Source of the DNA: Aestuariivita sp.
GTDB lineage: Bacteria > Pseudomonadota > Alphaproteobacteria > Rhodobacterales > Rhodobacteraceae
NCBI GenBank assembly: GCA_026709985.1
Contig: JAPORY010000036.1
Coordinates: forward strand, 62,001 to 126,000
Direction of reading: 5' to 3'
Length of the DNA: 64,000 bases
A program made the translations under genes and the position numbers. The notes under the pieces were generated by a model. That model was not told where the DNA came from. It made no database searches and saw only the letters and a list, made by a program, of their open reading frames with translations. Positions 1 through 9,664 of this stretch are shown in pieces. The first letter of the stretch is position 1. Each line of letters starts with the position of its first letter.

Positions 1-1082
1 GGAGCGTTGATAGGCGGCGATAACGCCTTTATCCACCTTGTGACCCAAAGCGGCTTCCTTGACTTCAAACGGCATGTCTGTCTGTTCTTCCACGCAGGTA
101 CGGGAGGTCGCACGGAAACCATGAGGACCATAGGGCAGTCCCTTTCGGATCATCAGCTGTGACATGGCGGCATCGGACAAGGGGTTGCTTGTTAGTGAAG
201 TGAATATGTGGTTCTTGGTGCCAGTCTCTTGTGCTATCGTAATAATAGATTGAGCCTCACTGCATAGCGGGACACGACGTTGCTGACTTGCTTTGGTTGT
301 TGAAGCTGGGATATGCCAAACATCACCTTCGATTTCTTTGAAGCTTGCAAGTCGAAATTCACGGGTGCGGGTGATGGTAAGAATGAGGAAGCGCAGAGCC
401 AGGCAGGACATATGATTGTGTTCGGACAGCCAGCGATAAAAATCTGGAAGTTCTGCGTAGGGCATGGAAGGGATATGTGTGACTTCATCACGCTGCCTGC
501 TTGCCCGTCAGAACACGCGCTTTCATGGTGGCTTGCATATCAACATTCAGACCCACGGCCACCCGCGTGCTTAAGGGTAAGGTTGGGACGCTTTAAGGCT
601 TTACGTGCGGTATCGGCTTTCGTATGCCAGATGGGTTCCAAGGTCTGCTTGATAATATGTTGGTCAATATCTTCAACAGCGTGTTTGCCGATCCTGGGTA
701 GCACATGCAGTTCAAGGGGAGAGAGCCAACGTTCGGCCTGGCCATCGTCTTTAAGTTCAGCCTGCCGTGCTTCAAAACAACCAGCCACTGCCTCTATAAG
801 TGTCAGGCGTTTGTTGTACTGCTTGCGTTTCAGTCGTTCTTCAATCGGATCACGGTCATCGCGAATGATACGGCGTACCCTGGCAGCTTGTTCGCGTGCC
901 TCGGCGATAGTGACATCCGGCCATGGCCCAAGACCCACTTCACGTCTGCGACCCAGCATGACGGTTCTGAGAATCCATTTGCCAACTGATTTATTCCGCT
1001 TTACCCAAAGACCTTGGCCATCGGAGTATTTGCCTGCGGTTAAATTTTTCGCGTGCATCTGAGTGAGAGCATTGTATTTCAC
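1..1082 (-). pseudogene. Tyrosine-type integrase, frameshifted and cut by the window edge
   Basis: The N-terminal part (1082 down to about 560) reads as the arm-binding domain (DUF4102 type) and start of the core domain of a phage/island integrase. The frame is lost near 555 and again near 498. The C-terminal half then reads without a stop to base 1. It includes the first catalytic Arg in TRTREFR, the HGFR box (His-x-x-Arg) and the final ALGHK...AAYQR block with the Tyr nucleophile. All catalytic residues can be seen but lie in three different frames, so the gene is dead unless the sequence has errors. It would have integrated an island, whose remains probably include the nuclease relic to its right. 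The C-terminus lies beyond the window. Confidence 0.85.
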
Positions 1083-1168
1083 GGTTCAGCCCACCTTTTC
1101 GCATTTTAGGAATCAAACTGACATTTCCAAGATATTTCCAAAAATGGCCCGTCGGTTAGCCCACCTTT
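1082..1168. repeat. Imperfect direct repeat beside the integrase start
   Basis: The 17-mer cggttcagcccaccttt at 1082-1098 recurs as cggttagcccaccttt at 1153-1168 with one base missing, 71 bases away. It sits directly upstream of the integrase start, where arm-type integrase sites or an attachment-site remnant could lie. Only the repeat is seen; the role is inferred. Confidence 0.4.
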
Positions 1169-1275
1169 GAACATGCGAAAGTATGTTCACCTATGAATCT
1201 GGGTGTCAGGCCAATTTTTCGCTAACATATTGATTTATTCGGAAATATTCAGCAATGTGACACTATGAAAATAGG

Positions 1276-2053
1276 CTATTCTTCAGCCCCTCGGGCCACG
1301 GCCTCTCGAATCACGAGGAATGCGAGACGGCGCTTCGGAAGCCCTTTATGGATCTGCCTCCCCGATGGTCAGCTGGAATCGCGTCAGGTCGCGGTTCTGG
1401 CTTCTCAAGCGGCGCTCTTCGCGCTCCTTTTCCCTGACGCGAACCTGATATTCGGCCGCTTCGGGAAGGGGAAAGATCTGCACGATGTCGATGTGAACCT
1501 CCTTTCCCAGCCTGTAAGGCTTGAGCTTGATGCATCTGACATCAATGTCGTACTCGGATAGCCACATGACCGCTGTCGTGAGTTCTTTCGAGAAGTCGGC
1601 AGACCCAAGGACTATCGCTACTTCCGCCGCGAACTCGTCCTCCCTAGGCTCATCCCAGTCCAAGAACTGCAGCAGGCGCCGCTCGGCATCTTCCTCGATT
1701 CCGTACTTGTCCATGAATGCCTGATGTGCACGCAATGCCGAGGCAAAGGTCATGTGGGACACCATGGAGGCGTAGCGGACGGCTTGCAGCTCCATGTATC
1801 CACCGTCCTCCGTGCGCTTCAGTTCTACCACGATGAGTCGCGCGCTCCGGTCGAGGCAAAGAAGGTCCACTCCTCTGCGGTTGTCCACCCAGTCTCCGTA
1901 TTCTTCTGCCAGAACCATGGCGTCTGGTACAAGGAGATCGATTGACCGGCTGAACATCCTCTGCAAGTGCCGGCGTTCGAGAATGCCTTGGGCACCGAAG
2001 GTGGTTTACTCGACCCGCAACACATCGCCTTCCGAGATTCGGTAGCTCGTCAT
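1276..2053 (-). pseudogene. DUF91/NucS-like endonuclease domain protein, inactivated
   Basis: Read from ATG at 2053, the frame gives 15 codons and then TAA at 2008-2006, where a CAA Gln codon would restore a good N-terminus. It reopens at once and continues to about 1350. There a frameshift moves the conserved end (motif LPKRR) into another frame, closed by TAG at 1278-1276. The central part has the pattern of PD-(D/E)XK nucleases of the DUF91/NucS group: GVDLLCLD, then IVVELKR, matching D...ExK, followed by a region of conserved aromatics. A shorter protein could start at 1966 but would lack the N-terminus and the correct C-terminus. The gene has base composition unlike the core genes and lies next to a dead integrase. 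Confidence 0.75.
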
Positions 2054-2706
2054 GATTCGCGCCTTTCCTAGTGTCACTTGCCTCCATCCGCCCTTGGCAG
2101 GGACGGAACGTCAGGCATAATGCCAAAAAATGGATTCTATATCAATGACTTAGTACTGAAGGTGCATCAACTGATATAGTACACAGTGCGTTGAGAGGCT
2201 GTAATTCGAAAACGGCGATTGTTTCTCCTAGGTCTTTGAGTCTTGGTTGCTTCATATATGCGCACCTCGAATGGTATAGAATTCCGCCAAACAAGATGTG
2301 ACAACTCGGCGCAAACCGGAGTCAGAGCTAAGAAGATTGAACGCAGGTTCGGCAAAACCCCTCAACCGAGCGTTTGCCTTTTCGGAAAAGGTACTCATTC
2401 ATCGCATACGTCCTGACGATAGATTCGGAATGGTACAGACCAAGAAATCTTGCATTTATCCAACGTCGACACGGTCAAAATAAACCTGCTCGGGTACCGC
2501 GAGACGGGGCGAGTTTTCTTGCGGGTATTAAGGATATTGATAAATTTTTCTCAGAAAGGCATCAATCACTTACCCGTACGGTCGGCGACATAAACCAGTA
2601 CAGCAAGCGAGCGAACAAAGTACTTATGCCGGCGACTACGTTTCGGATCATTCTCATGAAACCGAAATTCAATTTTGGTTGATCCAGTTGGACACCAATT
2701 TTGACG
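2054..2706. other. Intergenic stretch, nothing recognised
   Basis: About 650 AT-rich bases lie between the nuclease relic and the end of cobS. Short open frames exist on both strands but none has a ribosome site or a recognisable motif. In many alphaproteobacteria cobT follows cobS at this position; no trace of it is visible. Confidence 0.5.
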
Positions 2707-3699
2707 TCAAGCTAACGCCGCACCCGCGGCACTTTCGGGAAGTTCCTCCCCAAAGCACCGCTGATAAAACTCAGCCACTGTTGGTCGTTCTAACTCGTCG
2801 CACTTGTTGAGGAAAGATAGGCGAAAAGCATAACCGTTCGAACGGAATATCTCAGCATTTTGCGCCCAGGTAATGACGGTACGGGGACTCATTACCGTTG
2901 ATAATTCACCATTTACAAAAGCCGTGCGAGTTAAATCAGCTAACGTCACCATCTGCCCCACGGTCGTCCGACCCTTTTCCGTATTATAGTGTGGCGCTTT
3001 GGCCAAGACGATCGCCACCTCAGCGTCATGACTAAGGTAGTTTAGCGTTGCAACCATCGACCAACGATCCATCTGCGCCTGATTGATCTGCTGTACGCCG
3101 TGATATAGTCCCGTTGTATCGCCTAAGCCGACCGTGTTTGAGGTTGCAAACAGTCGAAAGTAGGGATGCGGCTCTATGATCTCATTTTGGTTGAGCAACG
3201 TCAATTTGCCGTCATGCTCAAGTACCCGCTGAATGACAAACATTACATCAGCGCGTCCCGCATCGTATTCGTCAAATACAATTGCGCACGCGTTTCGAAG
3301 AGCCCACGGCAATATACCATCTTGGAATTCGGTTACTTGCTTGCCTTCACGAAGCTTTATGACGTCTTTGCCGATTAAATCAATTCGGCTGATGTGACTG
3401 TCTAGATTCACCCTGACCATCGGCCAATTCAGCCTGGCGGCGACTTGCTCAATATGCGTTGATTTTCCGGTGCCGTGATACCCTTGAATCATAACCCGAC
3501 GATTGCGGCTAAAGCCGGCGATGATTGCAAGAGTCGTGTCGGGGTCGAACTTATAGGTACTATCAATCTCTGGCACGCGCTCGGTTCGCTCCGAAAAACT
3601 GTTCACGACTAGGTCGCTATCAACGCCAAAGACATCGCGAATCGAAATACTCTCGGTTGGTTTCACTGTGGTGCTGTCCTGTTTTTCTGGAGTTTTCAT
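2707..3699 (-). CDS. cobS: Aerobic cobaltochelatase subunit CobS
   Basis: This is the AAA+ motor subunit of the CobNST complex, which inserts cobalt into hydrogenobyrinate a,c-diamide during aerobic B12 synthesis. The protein has 330 residues when started at the ATG at 3699, the usual family length. The open frame runs 27 codons further upstream, but that part does not look like CobS. Walker A (GYHGTGKST) is at residues 73-81 and Walker B (IVFDEYDAG) at about 140-148; the family ending [11 protein letters not shown]...YQRCF is present. The J-domain gene upstream is on the same strand, an arrangement seen in many Rhodobacterales. The usual partner cobT is not downstream here. B12 is needed by the mutase at 27 kb. 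Confidence 0.93.
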   Translation of the reverse strand: MKTPEKQDSTTVKPTESISIRDVFGVDSDLVVNSFSERTERVPEIDSTYKFDPDTTLAIIAGFSRNRRVMIQGYHGTGKSTHIEQVAARLNWPMVRVNLDSHISRIDLIGKDVIKLREGKQVTEFQDGILPWALRNACAIVFDEYDAGRADVMFVIQRVLEHDGKLTLLNQNEIIEPHPYFRLFATSNTVGLGDTTGLYHGVQQINQAQMDRWSMVATLNYLSHDAEVAIVLAKAPHYNTEKGRTTVGQMVTLADLTRTAFVNGELSTVMSPRTVITWAQNAEIFRSNGYAFRLSFLNKCDELERPTVAEFYQRCFGEELPESAAGAALA

Positions 3700-3876
3700 A
3701 GTGAGGATAAGTTTTCCGAGTGCGGTTCTACCTGCATCAAAGGAACGGGTTTTCGTGCAACAAAAACATGAGTGGTGCAAGGGTAGGGGCGAGAAATTTC
3801 TTCAACTTGGGCAGAATGATGAGGGCACGGCGTGAGGATAAGGGATTATTCCGGAAGGCAGGTCTGTTCGGCGAAG

Positions 3877-4500
3877 TTAGTCGCTGAAACTACTGCTGGA
3901 TTTTATCTGATCCCATGCCCAAACGACTTGCTGTAGTTGTTCTTCCTGACTGCGATCGCCGCCATTGCTGTCTGGATGTAGTACTTTGATCAGAGCATTA
4001 TAGACTTTTCGAACTTCGGCTTTGGTAGTGCAGCCCTCGGCGTCGAGAATCTCTAGGGCTCGTCGTTCCACCGCCGACAGTTTTCGAGAAGCACCGCTGC
4101 GACCTAGGTTGCGGGTTGCGTTGGCGCCCAGGACCTGATGCGGGTCTTCGATACCGAGACGCGCCCAGGCGCGGGTTTCGGGATCAAATGAGCGGCGCTG
4201 AAATCCGTTCCCGAAGTCGCTTCTACTTTCTTGTGTTTGCTCCTCTTCATCGGCTACACTGTCGAAGAAATTCCACTTTTTATTATATTCTTGAACATGT
4301 TCTTGGCAGAACCAATAGAATTGAAGGCTATCGTCGGGGGCCTTCGGCGCCCGAAACAGTCCAGCTTTCGTGCAGCCCTGATGGTCACAAATTCTGGTTG
4401 ATGTGTCTGACGCGCCAGTTATGCCCCCCCGCCTTCGCGGGTTTTTCTTTTTTGCCGAGGATACCGACATGTCGAAACCAAATAGGTCTGGTTTGTTCAT
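3877..4500 (-). CDS. J-domain protein of the bolA-cobS locus
   Basis: A 207-residue protein. The C-terminal third (about 140-200) is a J domain with the HPD tripeptide at 175-177, so it should stimulate an Hsp70 (DnaK) ATPase. The N-terminal part holds Cys38, Cys43, Cys65 and His68, spaced like a small zinc site. The ATG at 4500 is chosen because the protein then begins MNKPDLFGFD, as in related proteins, and AAAGGA lies upstream; an upstream extension is possible but unlikely. It is divergent from bolA and upstream of cobS, a conserved alphaproteobacterial order. Its client is unknown. Confidence 0.85.
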   Translation of the reverse strand: MNKPDLFGFDMSVSSAKKKNPRRRGGITGASDTSTRICDHQGCTKAGLFRAPKAPDDSLQFYWFCQEHVQEYNKKWNFFDSVADEEEQTQESRSDFGNGFQRRSFDPETRAWARLGIEDPHQVLGANATRNLGRSGASRKLSAVERRALEILDAEGCTTKAEVRKVYNALIKVLHPDSNGGDRSQEEQLQQVVWAWDQIKSSSSFSD

Positions 4501-4629
4501 AGGAGGATATCCTTTAAGACCACAAGGTTGTCGCGATGCTGTTGAGCCATGCAGTTTATGCATTTGCACGCAGGATTGAAGAGAGCGAAACAGGATAGAT
4601 TATTTGTCACCAAAATGGTAGGAGAAAAA

Positions 4630-4887
4630 ATGCGTGTCGAGGATGAAATCAAACATTCATTGCAGGGGGCGTTTAATCCGAGCGAGCTCAGTGTTATTGA
4701 TGAAAGCGAGCGGCATCGGGGTCATGCTGGCTATCGAGAAGGCGGACAAACGCACTTCAGAGTTCGAATTCGCTCTCAGGCATTTTGCGGACAATCCCGC
4801 CTAGCGAGGCAACGCGCCGTTCACGAAGCCTTGGGTGCACAAATGCTCGCAAATATTCACGCTCTAACATTGGATATCGACACTTAA
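4630..4887 (+). CDS. bolA: BolA family protein
   Basis: An 85-residue protein of the BolA family, which pairs with monothiol glutaredoxins and takes part in iron-sulfur cluster and iron handling. The ATG at 4630 is preceded by AGGAG at ideal distance; the open frame extends upstream without support. Family features are the central ESERHRGHAGYREGG segment, the FRVRI strand, and the RQRAVHEAL helix followed by IHAL. Both the usual conserved His residues are visible. It is divergent from the J-domain/cobS pair. Confidence 0.92.
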   Translation: MRVEDEIKHSLQGAFNPSELSVIDESERHRGHAGYREGGQTHFRVRIRSQAFCGQSRLARQRAVHEALGAQMLANIHALTLDIDT

Positions 4888-4913
4888 TTTAGAATTGAGG
4901 CTTCGATTGAATT

Positions 4914-6425
4914 TTAGGAGGAATTCAGTTTTTCGGACACCAGTTGATTAACGACTTTTGGGTTTGCCTTGCCCGCGGTACCCTTCATCACTTGACCGAC
5001 GAGCCAGCCGATCACCTTTGGATTTTCACGCGCCTTTTCGACCTGCGACGGATTTTCCGTAAACACTTGTTCGACCATTTGGTCGATAGCTTTTGTGTCG
5101 CTGACTTGTCGCATCCCCCGCTCGTCTACCACTTTAGTCGGATCGCCGCCCTCGCGATAAATGATATCAAAAACATCCTTAGCGATCTTGCCGGAGATTT
5201 CCCCGCGGTCGATCATATCGACAATTGCACCGATTTGGTGCGGAGAAACTGGGGAGTTTGCGATCACATGCCCTTCCTTTTTGAGCCGACCAAAAAGTTC
5301 GTTAATCACCCAGTTGGCGGCAAGTTTGGCGTTGCGTCCGTTAGCGGTGTCTTCAAAATAGGTTGCGGCATCAATCTCGGCTGTGAGGACGGACGCGTCG
5401 TAATCGGACAAACCGTAGCTCTTGATAAAGCGCTGTTTTTTTTCGTCAGGCAACTCTGGTAAGCTTTGTTTAATTTCCTCTATCCAAGCGAGATCTAATT
5501 CAAGCGGCAGTAAATCGGGATCAGGAAAGTAGCGATAGTCGTGAGCTTCTTCTTTTGATCGCATGGACCGCGTTTCGCCCCTTTCGGGGTCATAGAGACG
5601 GGTTTCTTGTTTGACGCTTTCGCCGCCTTCGACCAAAGCAATCTGGCGTCGCGACTCAATCTCAATCGCTTGCTGAATGAAACGGACAGAGTTCATATTC
5701 TTGATTTCGCACCGCGTCCCAAGAATGGACGTATCTCCTGTGGCGGCAAATTTTTCGTAGTCACCTGGTTGGCAGATGGAGATATTTACGTCGGCGCGTA
5801 AGTTGCCATTTTGCATATTTCCGTCACAGGTTCCGAGATACAACATGATCTGACGGAGTTTATTGAGATACGCAGCGGCCTCAACGGGACTACGAATATC
5901 GGGCCGTGAGACGATTTCCATCAAGGCCACCCCGGTGCGATTGAGGTCGACGAAAGACAGTTCGGGATCCATATCGTGAATTGATTTACCAGCATCTTGT
6001 TCGAGATGGATTCGCTCGATTCGGACGCGACGAATGGCGTCGTTCTCCAACTCAACCAATACTTCCCCTTCGCCGACGATGGGAGCATAGAGTTGCGAGA
6101 TTTGATAGCCTTGCGGCAAGTCGGGATAGTAGTAGTTTTTGCGATCAAAGGCACTTGTGCGATTGATATGGGCGTTGAGGCCTAGCCCGGTGCGAATGGC
6201 TTGCTCCACGCAGAATTCATTCAGAACGGGTAGCATGCCAGGCATTGCCGCGTCGACGAGCGAAACATTTGAATTGGGCTCGGCGCCAACCGTCGTTGCC
6301 GCTCCAGAAAATAGCTTTGCGTTCGAGGCGACCTGCGCGTGCACCTCCATCCCAATAACAAGTTCCCAGTTGTTTGTTGCACCGGCTATGATCGGTGCCT
6401 TCGCATTTTGGTTTAAATCTAGCAT
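4914..6425 (-). CDS. gatB: Asp-tRNA(Asn)/Glu-tRNA(Gln) amidotransferase subunit B
   Basis: The tRNA-binding and kinase-like subunit of GatCAB, which amidates mischarged Glu-tRNA(Gln) and Asp-tRNA(Asn) in the cytoplasm. The start at 6425 gives 503 residues and an N-terminus followed by the conserved [12 protein letters not shown] segment. The frame stays open for 78 more codons upstream but that part has no similarity to Gat[19 protein letters not shown], the HLEQDAGKS segment and the C-terminal YqeY-like helical domain are present. gatC and gatA are not adjacent. Confidence 0.96.
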   Translation of the reverse strand: MLDLNQNAKAPIIAGATNNWELVIGMEVHAQVASNAKLFSGAATTVGAEPNSNVSLVDAAMPGMLPVLNEFCVEQAIRTGLGLNAHINRTSAFDRKNYYYPDLPQGYQISQLYAPIVGEGEVLVELENDAIRRVRIERIHLEQDAGKSIHDMDPELSFVDLNRTGVALMEIVSRPDIRSPVEAAAYLNKLRQIMLYLGTCDGNMQNGNLRADVNISICQPGDYEKFAATGDTSILGTRCEIKNMNSVRFIQQAIEIESRRQIALVEGGESVKQETRLYDPERGETRSMRSKEEAHDYRYFPDPDLLPLELDLAWIEEIKQSLPELPDEKKQRFIKSYGLSDYDASVLTAEIDAATYFEDTANGRNAKLAANWVINELFGRLKKEGHVIANSPVSPHQIGAIVDMIDRGEISGKIAKDVFDIIYREGGDPTKVVDERGMRQVSDTKAIDQMVEQVFTENPSQVEKARENPKVIGWLVGQVMKGTAGKANPKVVNQLVSEKLNSS

Positions 6426-6745
6426 CAATACCGTTCCGTTGCTGGTGATGATCGAATAATATCCCCGCAATCTTATCGCAGTGAGATTAGTGATTCTATT
6501 GTAAATGCGACGCGTTATGAGGTCATGTGAAACAGAACTAGCGACATAAGTTTGTCGGCTGTTTAACGACGGTTTCGGCTTCGAATAGAATTGATGAGGA
6601 TGCTGTGTGTTTGTGAGGGTTTGTTGTAGATAGCTTCGAGACAATTCCGGTTGCGCCAAGAAGCAAGTGCGGGATCACGGCTAGATTGCGATGGCGACGA
6701 TCAAAATGTGCGATCATACCTCATTGAGGGTAATCCGTTGTAGGA

Positions 6746-9322
6746 TTAATTCGCCAAAATTCGGTTCAGCATGTCCTGCGTGTCAACAGAAACGTCCTTT
6801 TGGGAAAGAATACGATTCATCGCGGCCTGCATCTTTGTTTGTCGGTCCGCATCGTAATCTCGCCATGACTGGAATGCCGAACACATTCGTGCAGCGACTT
6901 GCGGATTGATTGCATCAAGCCGCCCAAGCCAGTGTGCTAAGAAGTCATATCCCGCTCCGTCAGAAGAATGAAAGCCTGGCGCGTTTTGGACTAACGCGCT
7001 AAAGACTGAGCGGAAGATATTCGGATTTCTCCAATTGAAATCGTCATGGACGGTTAGTTCCGCCGCAACGCGGACAGCGTTTTGGGGAGTGGCCTTCATA
7101 ACTTGCAACGCGAACCACTTCGTACGAACCAGCCGATCATGCTGCCACTGGTGGTAAAAGGCAGCGACTTGCTTCTCTCCCGAACCCGCTTCAATTAAAC
7201 AACCGAGCGAATAAATTTGTAACGTCAGATTATCAGCGAGAGCAAACTGCTCACTTGCAAGTTTGCCCCCATCAAGGCACGAAATCAGCGAGAGCGTTAC
7301 CGCCCCTAGTTCTCTTTTTCCCGACTGTTCAGCGTTTGGTATATAACTCTCAGACAGTTTGGTGGCGGTATGGAGGGGGTAAAGCAGGTTTTCGCAATGG
7401 CGAGCCAAAGCCAGCTTGAGGTCTTGCGTTGCTTGCCAAATTTTTGTCGGCTTCAATACCAGACCCGCACGGGCAAGCGCGTTAGAAATATTCGAATAGT
7501 CTGGAAGCTTTAGTAAGAGAGCCTTATAAGCGGGCTCGATTTGAGTATCATCCATGATCGCTCGGATAGCGCTGAGATAATCTTGGTTCGGGTGGGCGTC
7601 GCGTGTAATCATCGCAATCAATGTGTCTTGCGCCAAGGCGCGACCAGCATCCCAACGCGTGAAGGGATCGGTATCGTGCGCAAGGAGAAAAGCCCGCTCT
7701 TTGTGATTACTCTCTCGTTCGATCATGACCGGTGCTGAGAAATTGCGGAGAATCGAGGGTATAGGCTTGGCCGATAAATCGCCAAATTCAAAGTTCTGTT
7801 CTTGTTCGGTGATCGCTAATAGCGTCGTCGGCACGACTTCCTGCCCTGATGGATCAAGCAGTCCGACTAAAATGGGAATGACATGAGGCTTCGGATTTGG
7901 CGTTGCCGCGCTTGGCTCAATATGTTGCTTGAAGGTAAGCGTATAGGTGCCGTCGTTCCACGCTTCTTCCACCTTCAATACCGGCGTCCCGGCTTGCGAA
8001 TACCAAAGCTTGAACTGGCTGAGATCGCGACCCGTTGTGGTTTCAAATACAGCTAACCAGTCCTCTATCGTGCAGGCTTCGCTGTCATGTTGCGAAAAGT
8101 AGAGGTCAAGGGCTTTTCTATAGGTGTCATTGCCGACTAGGCGTTTGAGCATACCAATGACTTCGGCGCCCTTTTCGTAAACGGTGGCGGTATAGAGATT
8201 GTTAATCTCACGATAGGCCTCAGGGCGCACGGGATGGGCAAGGGGACCTTGATCCTCGGGAAACTGTCGCCCCCGCATAAATATAGCATCGTTGATCCGC
8301 TTGACGGATTGAGATCGCATGCTCGCGGTAAATTCACTATCACGAAATACGGTCAAGCCTTCCTTTAGGCAGAGTTGAAACCAATCTCGACAGGTAATGC
8401 GATTGCCCGTCCAATTGTGGAAATACTCATGGGCGATGATACCTTCAATTTGTTCGAAAGCAGTATCGGTTGCGGTTTCTGGTGTGGCGAGCACAACTTC
8501 GGCATTAAAGATATTCAGCCCCTTATTTTCCATGGCTCCAGCATTAAAGTCATCAACCGCGACGATATTAAATTCATTGAGGTCGTATTCTCGGCCGTAA
8601 GCCTCTTCATCCCAGCGCATGGCAGCCTTGAGAGATGACATCGCAAAGGCGCATTTATGCTCGTCTCCATGGCGCACCCAAATTCTCAACTGAACCGGTC
8701 TTCCAGAAGCAGTAACAAAGCTGTCTTCATGTGCCACCAAATCGCCGGCGACCAAGGCGAAGAGATAGCACGGCTTCGGCCATGGATCTTGCCAAATTGC
8801 CAAATTGCGTCCTGATGCGTCCGTACCCTTATGCATTAGATTGCCATTCGACAAAAGAATTGGCGTGTGATCTTCGACACCGGTGATACGAACCGAGAAA
8901 GCCGTCATTACGTCGGGACGATCAGGAAAGTAGGTGATTTTTCGAAATCCTTCCGCCTCACATTGTGTGCAGTACATACCATTAGACATGTATAGCCCTT
9001 CAAGGGCAGTATTTGCTGCGGGATTAATCTCCACAAGGGTCTCAAGGCAAAATGGTTGATTAGGAACCTCGCAGGTCAAGCCGCTCTCGGTAAGCAGCGG
9101 CGAGATCGACGTTCCATCAAGCGAGGCTCCTAAAAGTTTCAAATTTTCACCATGCAAAAAGAAACTGCTGTCATCGCTCGACGGGTTTGGCCGAAATTCC
9201 ATTCGATTCTTTACAAGAGTGCGCTGGGGGTTTAGCTCAAACTCCAGTTCAACCTTATCCAAACAATAGCCAAACGGCTGATAGTCCTTTAGGTAGACAG
9301 TCTGCGGCGGCGTTTTTTGCAT
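6746..9322 (-). CDS. pepN: Aminopeptidase N (M1 family)
   Basis: A cytoplasmic zinc aminopeptidase that removes N-terminal residues from peptides. The 858-residue length is normal for the bacterial PepN subtype. The substrate-binding GAMEN motif is at 262-266. The zinc motif HEYFH is at 298-302 and the third ligand Glu at about 321 in KEGLTVFRD. The N-terminal beta domain and the C-terminal helical domain are complete. It is divergent from glcB across a 340-base gap, so each probably has its own promoter. Confidence 0.96.
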   Translation of the reverse strand: MQKTPPQTVYLKDYQPFGYCLDKVELEFELNPQRTLVKNRMEFRPNPSSDDSSFFLHGENLKLLGASLDGTSISPLLTESGLTCEVPNQPFCLETLVEINPAANTALEGLYMSNGMYCTQCEAEGFRKITYFPDRPDVMTAFSVRITGVEDHTPILLSNGNLMHKGTDASGRNLAIWQDPWPKPCYLFALVAGDLVAHEDSFVTASGRPVQLRIWVRHGDEHKCAFAMSSLKAAMRWDEEAYGREYDLNEFNIVAVDDFNAGAMENKGLNIFNAEVVLATPETATDTAFEQIEGIIAHEYFHNWTGNRITCRDWFQLCLKEGLTVFRDSEFTASMRSQSVKRINDAIFMRGRQFPEDQGPLAHPVRPEAYREINNLYTATVYEKGAEVIGMLKRLVGNDTYRKALDLYFSQHDSEACTIEDWLAVFETTTGRDLSQFKLWYSQAGTPVLKVEEAWNDGTYTLTFKQHIEPSAATPNPKPHVIPILVGLLDPSGQEVVPTTLLAITEQEQNFEFGDLSAKPIPSILRNFSAPVMIERESNHKERAFLLAHDTDPFTRWDAGRALAQDTLIAMITRDAHPNQDYLSAIRAIMDDTQIEPAYKALLLKLPDYSNISNALARAGLVLKPTKIWQATQDLKLALARHCENLLYPLHTATKLSESYIPNAEQSGKRELGAVTLSLISCLDGGKLASEQFALADNLTLQIYSLGCLIEAGSGEKQVAAFYHQWQHDRLVRTKWFALQVMKATPQNAVRVAAELTVHDDFNWRNPNIFRSVFSALVQNAPGFHSSDGAGYDFLAHWLGRLDAINPQVAARMCSAFQSWRDYDADRQTKMQAAMNRILSQKDVSVDTQDMLNRILAN

Positions 9323-9664
9323 TTTTCGGCCTTTCGTGTGCCATTAGCGTGCGTTGAGCGACTGCATAAATTAGGGTTTTGCATCATGGTGCGCAAGCGG
9401 TGTTTTGAGCCAAAATCGTTGGTTCTCAAGTAGGCACTTGTTGTCTTTTGGGATGTATTTTGCCACGTGGTTCTGGATTCCAACTGGCCAGGATGATTGC
9501 TCACGCTTGGTTCGTCGTCAGCAAGCAAGTTCTTCCTTTGCAGTTGCGCCAACCATTGTGGAACTTGGGGGTTTTGCAAAAAGAGGCGGTGCTAAGAGTA
9601 GGGAGAGTTGACGAGGATGATATGCGTACTGACAAGAGACATCGAAAGGTAAGAAGGAGAGATC
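9323..9664. other. Divergent promoter region between pepN and glcB
   Basis: A 342-base gap between two divergent genes must hold both promoters. A good ribosome site (aaggagag) precedes the glcB ATG. I see no clear operator. Confidence 0.4.

Noticed and set aside
313..1062. Long plus-strand open frame across the integrase region
   Set aside because: It is the antisense shadow of the integrase pseudogene; the minus strand carries the conserved catalytic residues.
6426..6659. N-terminal extension of GatB
   Set aside because: The 78 extra codons do not resemble GatB and the family start lies at 6425.
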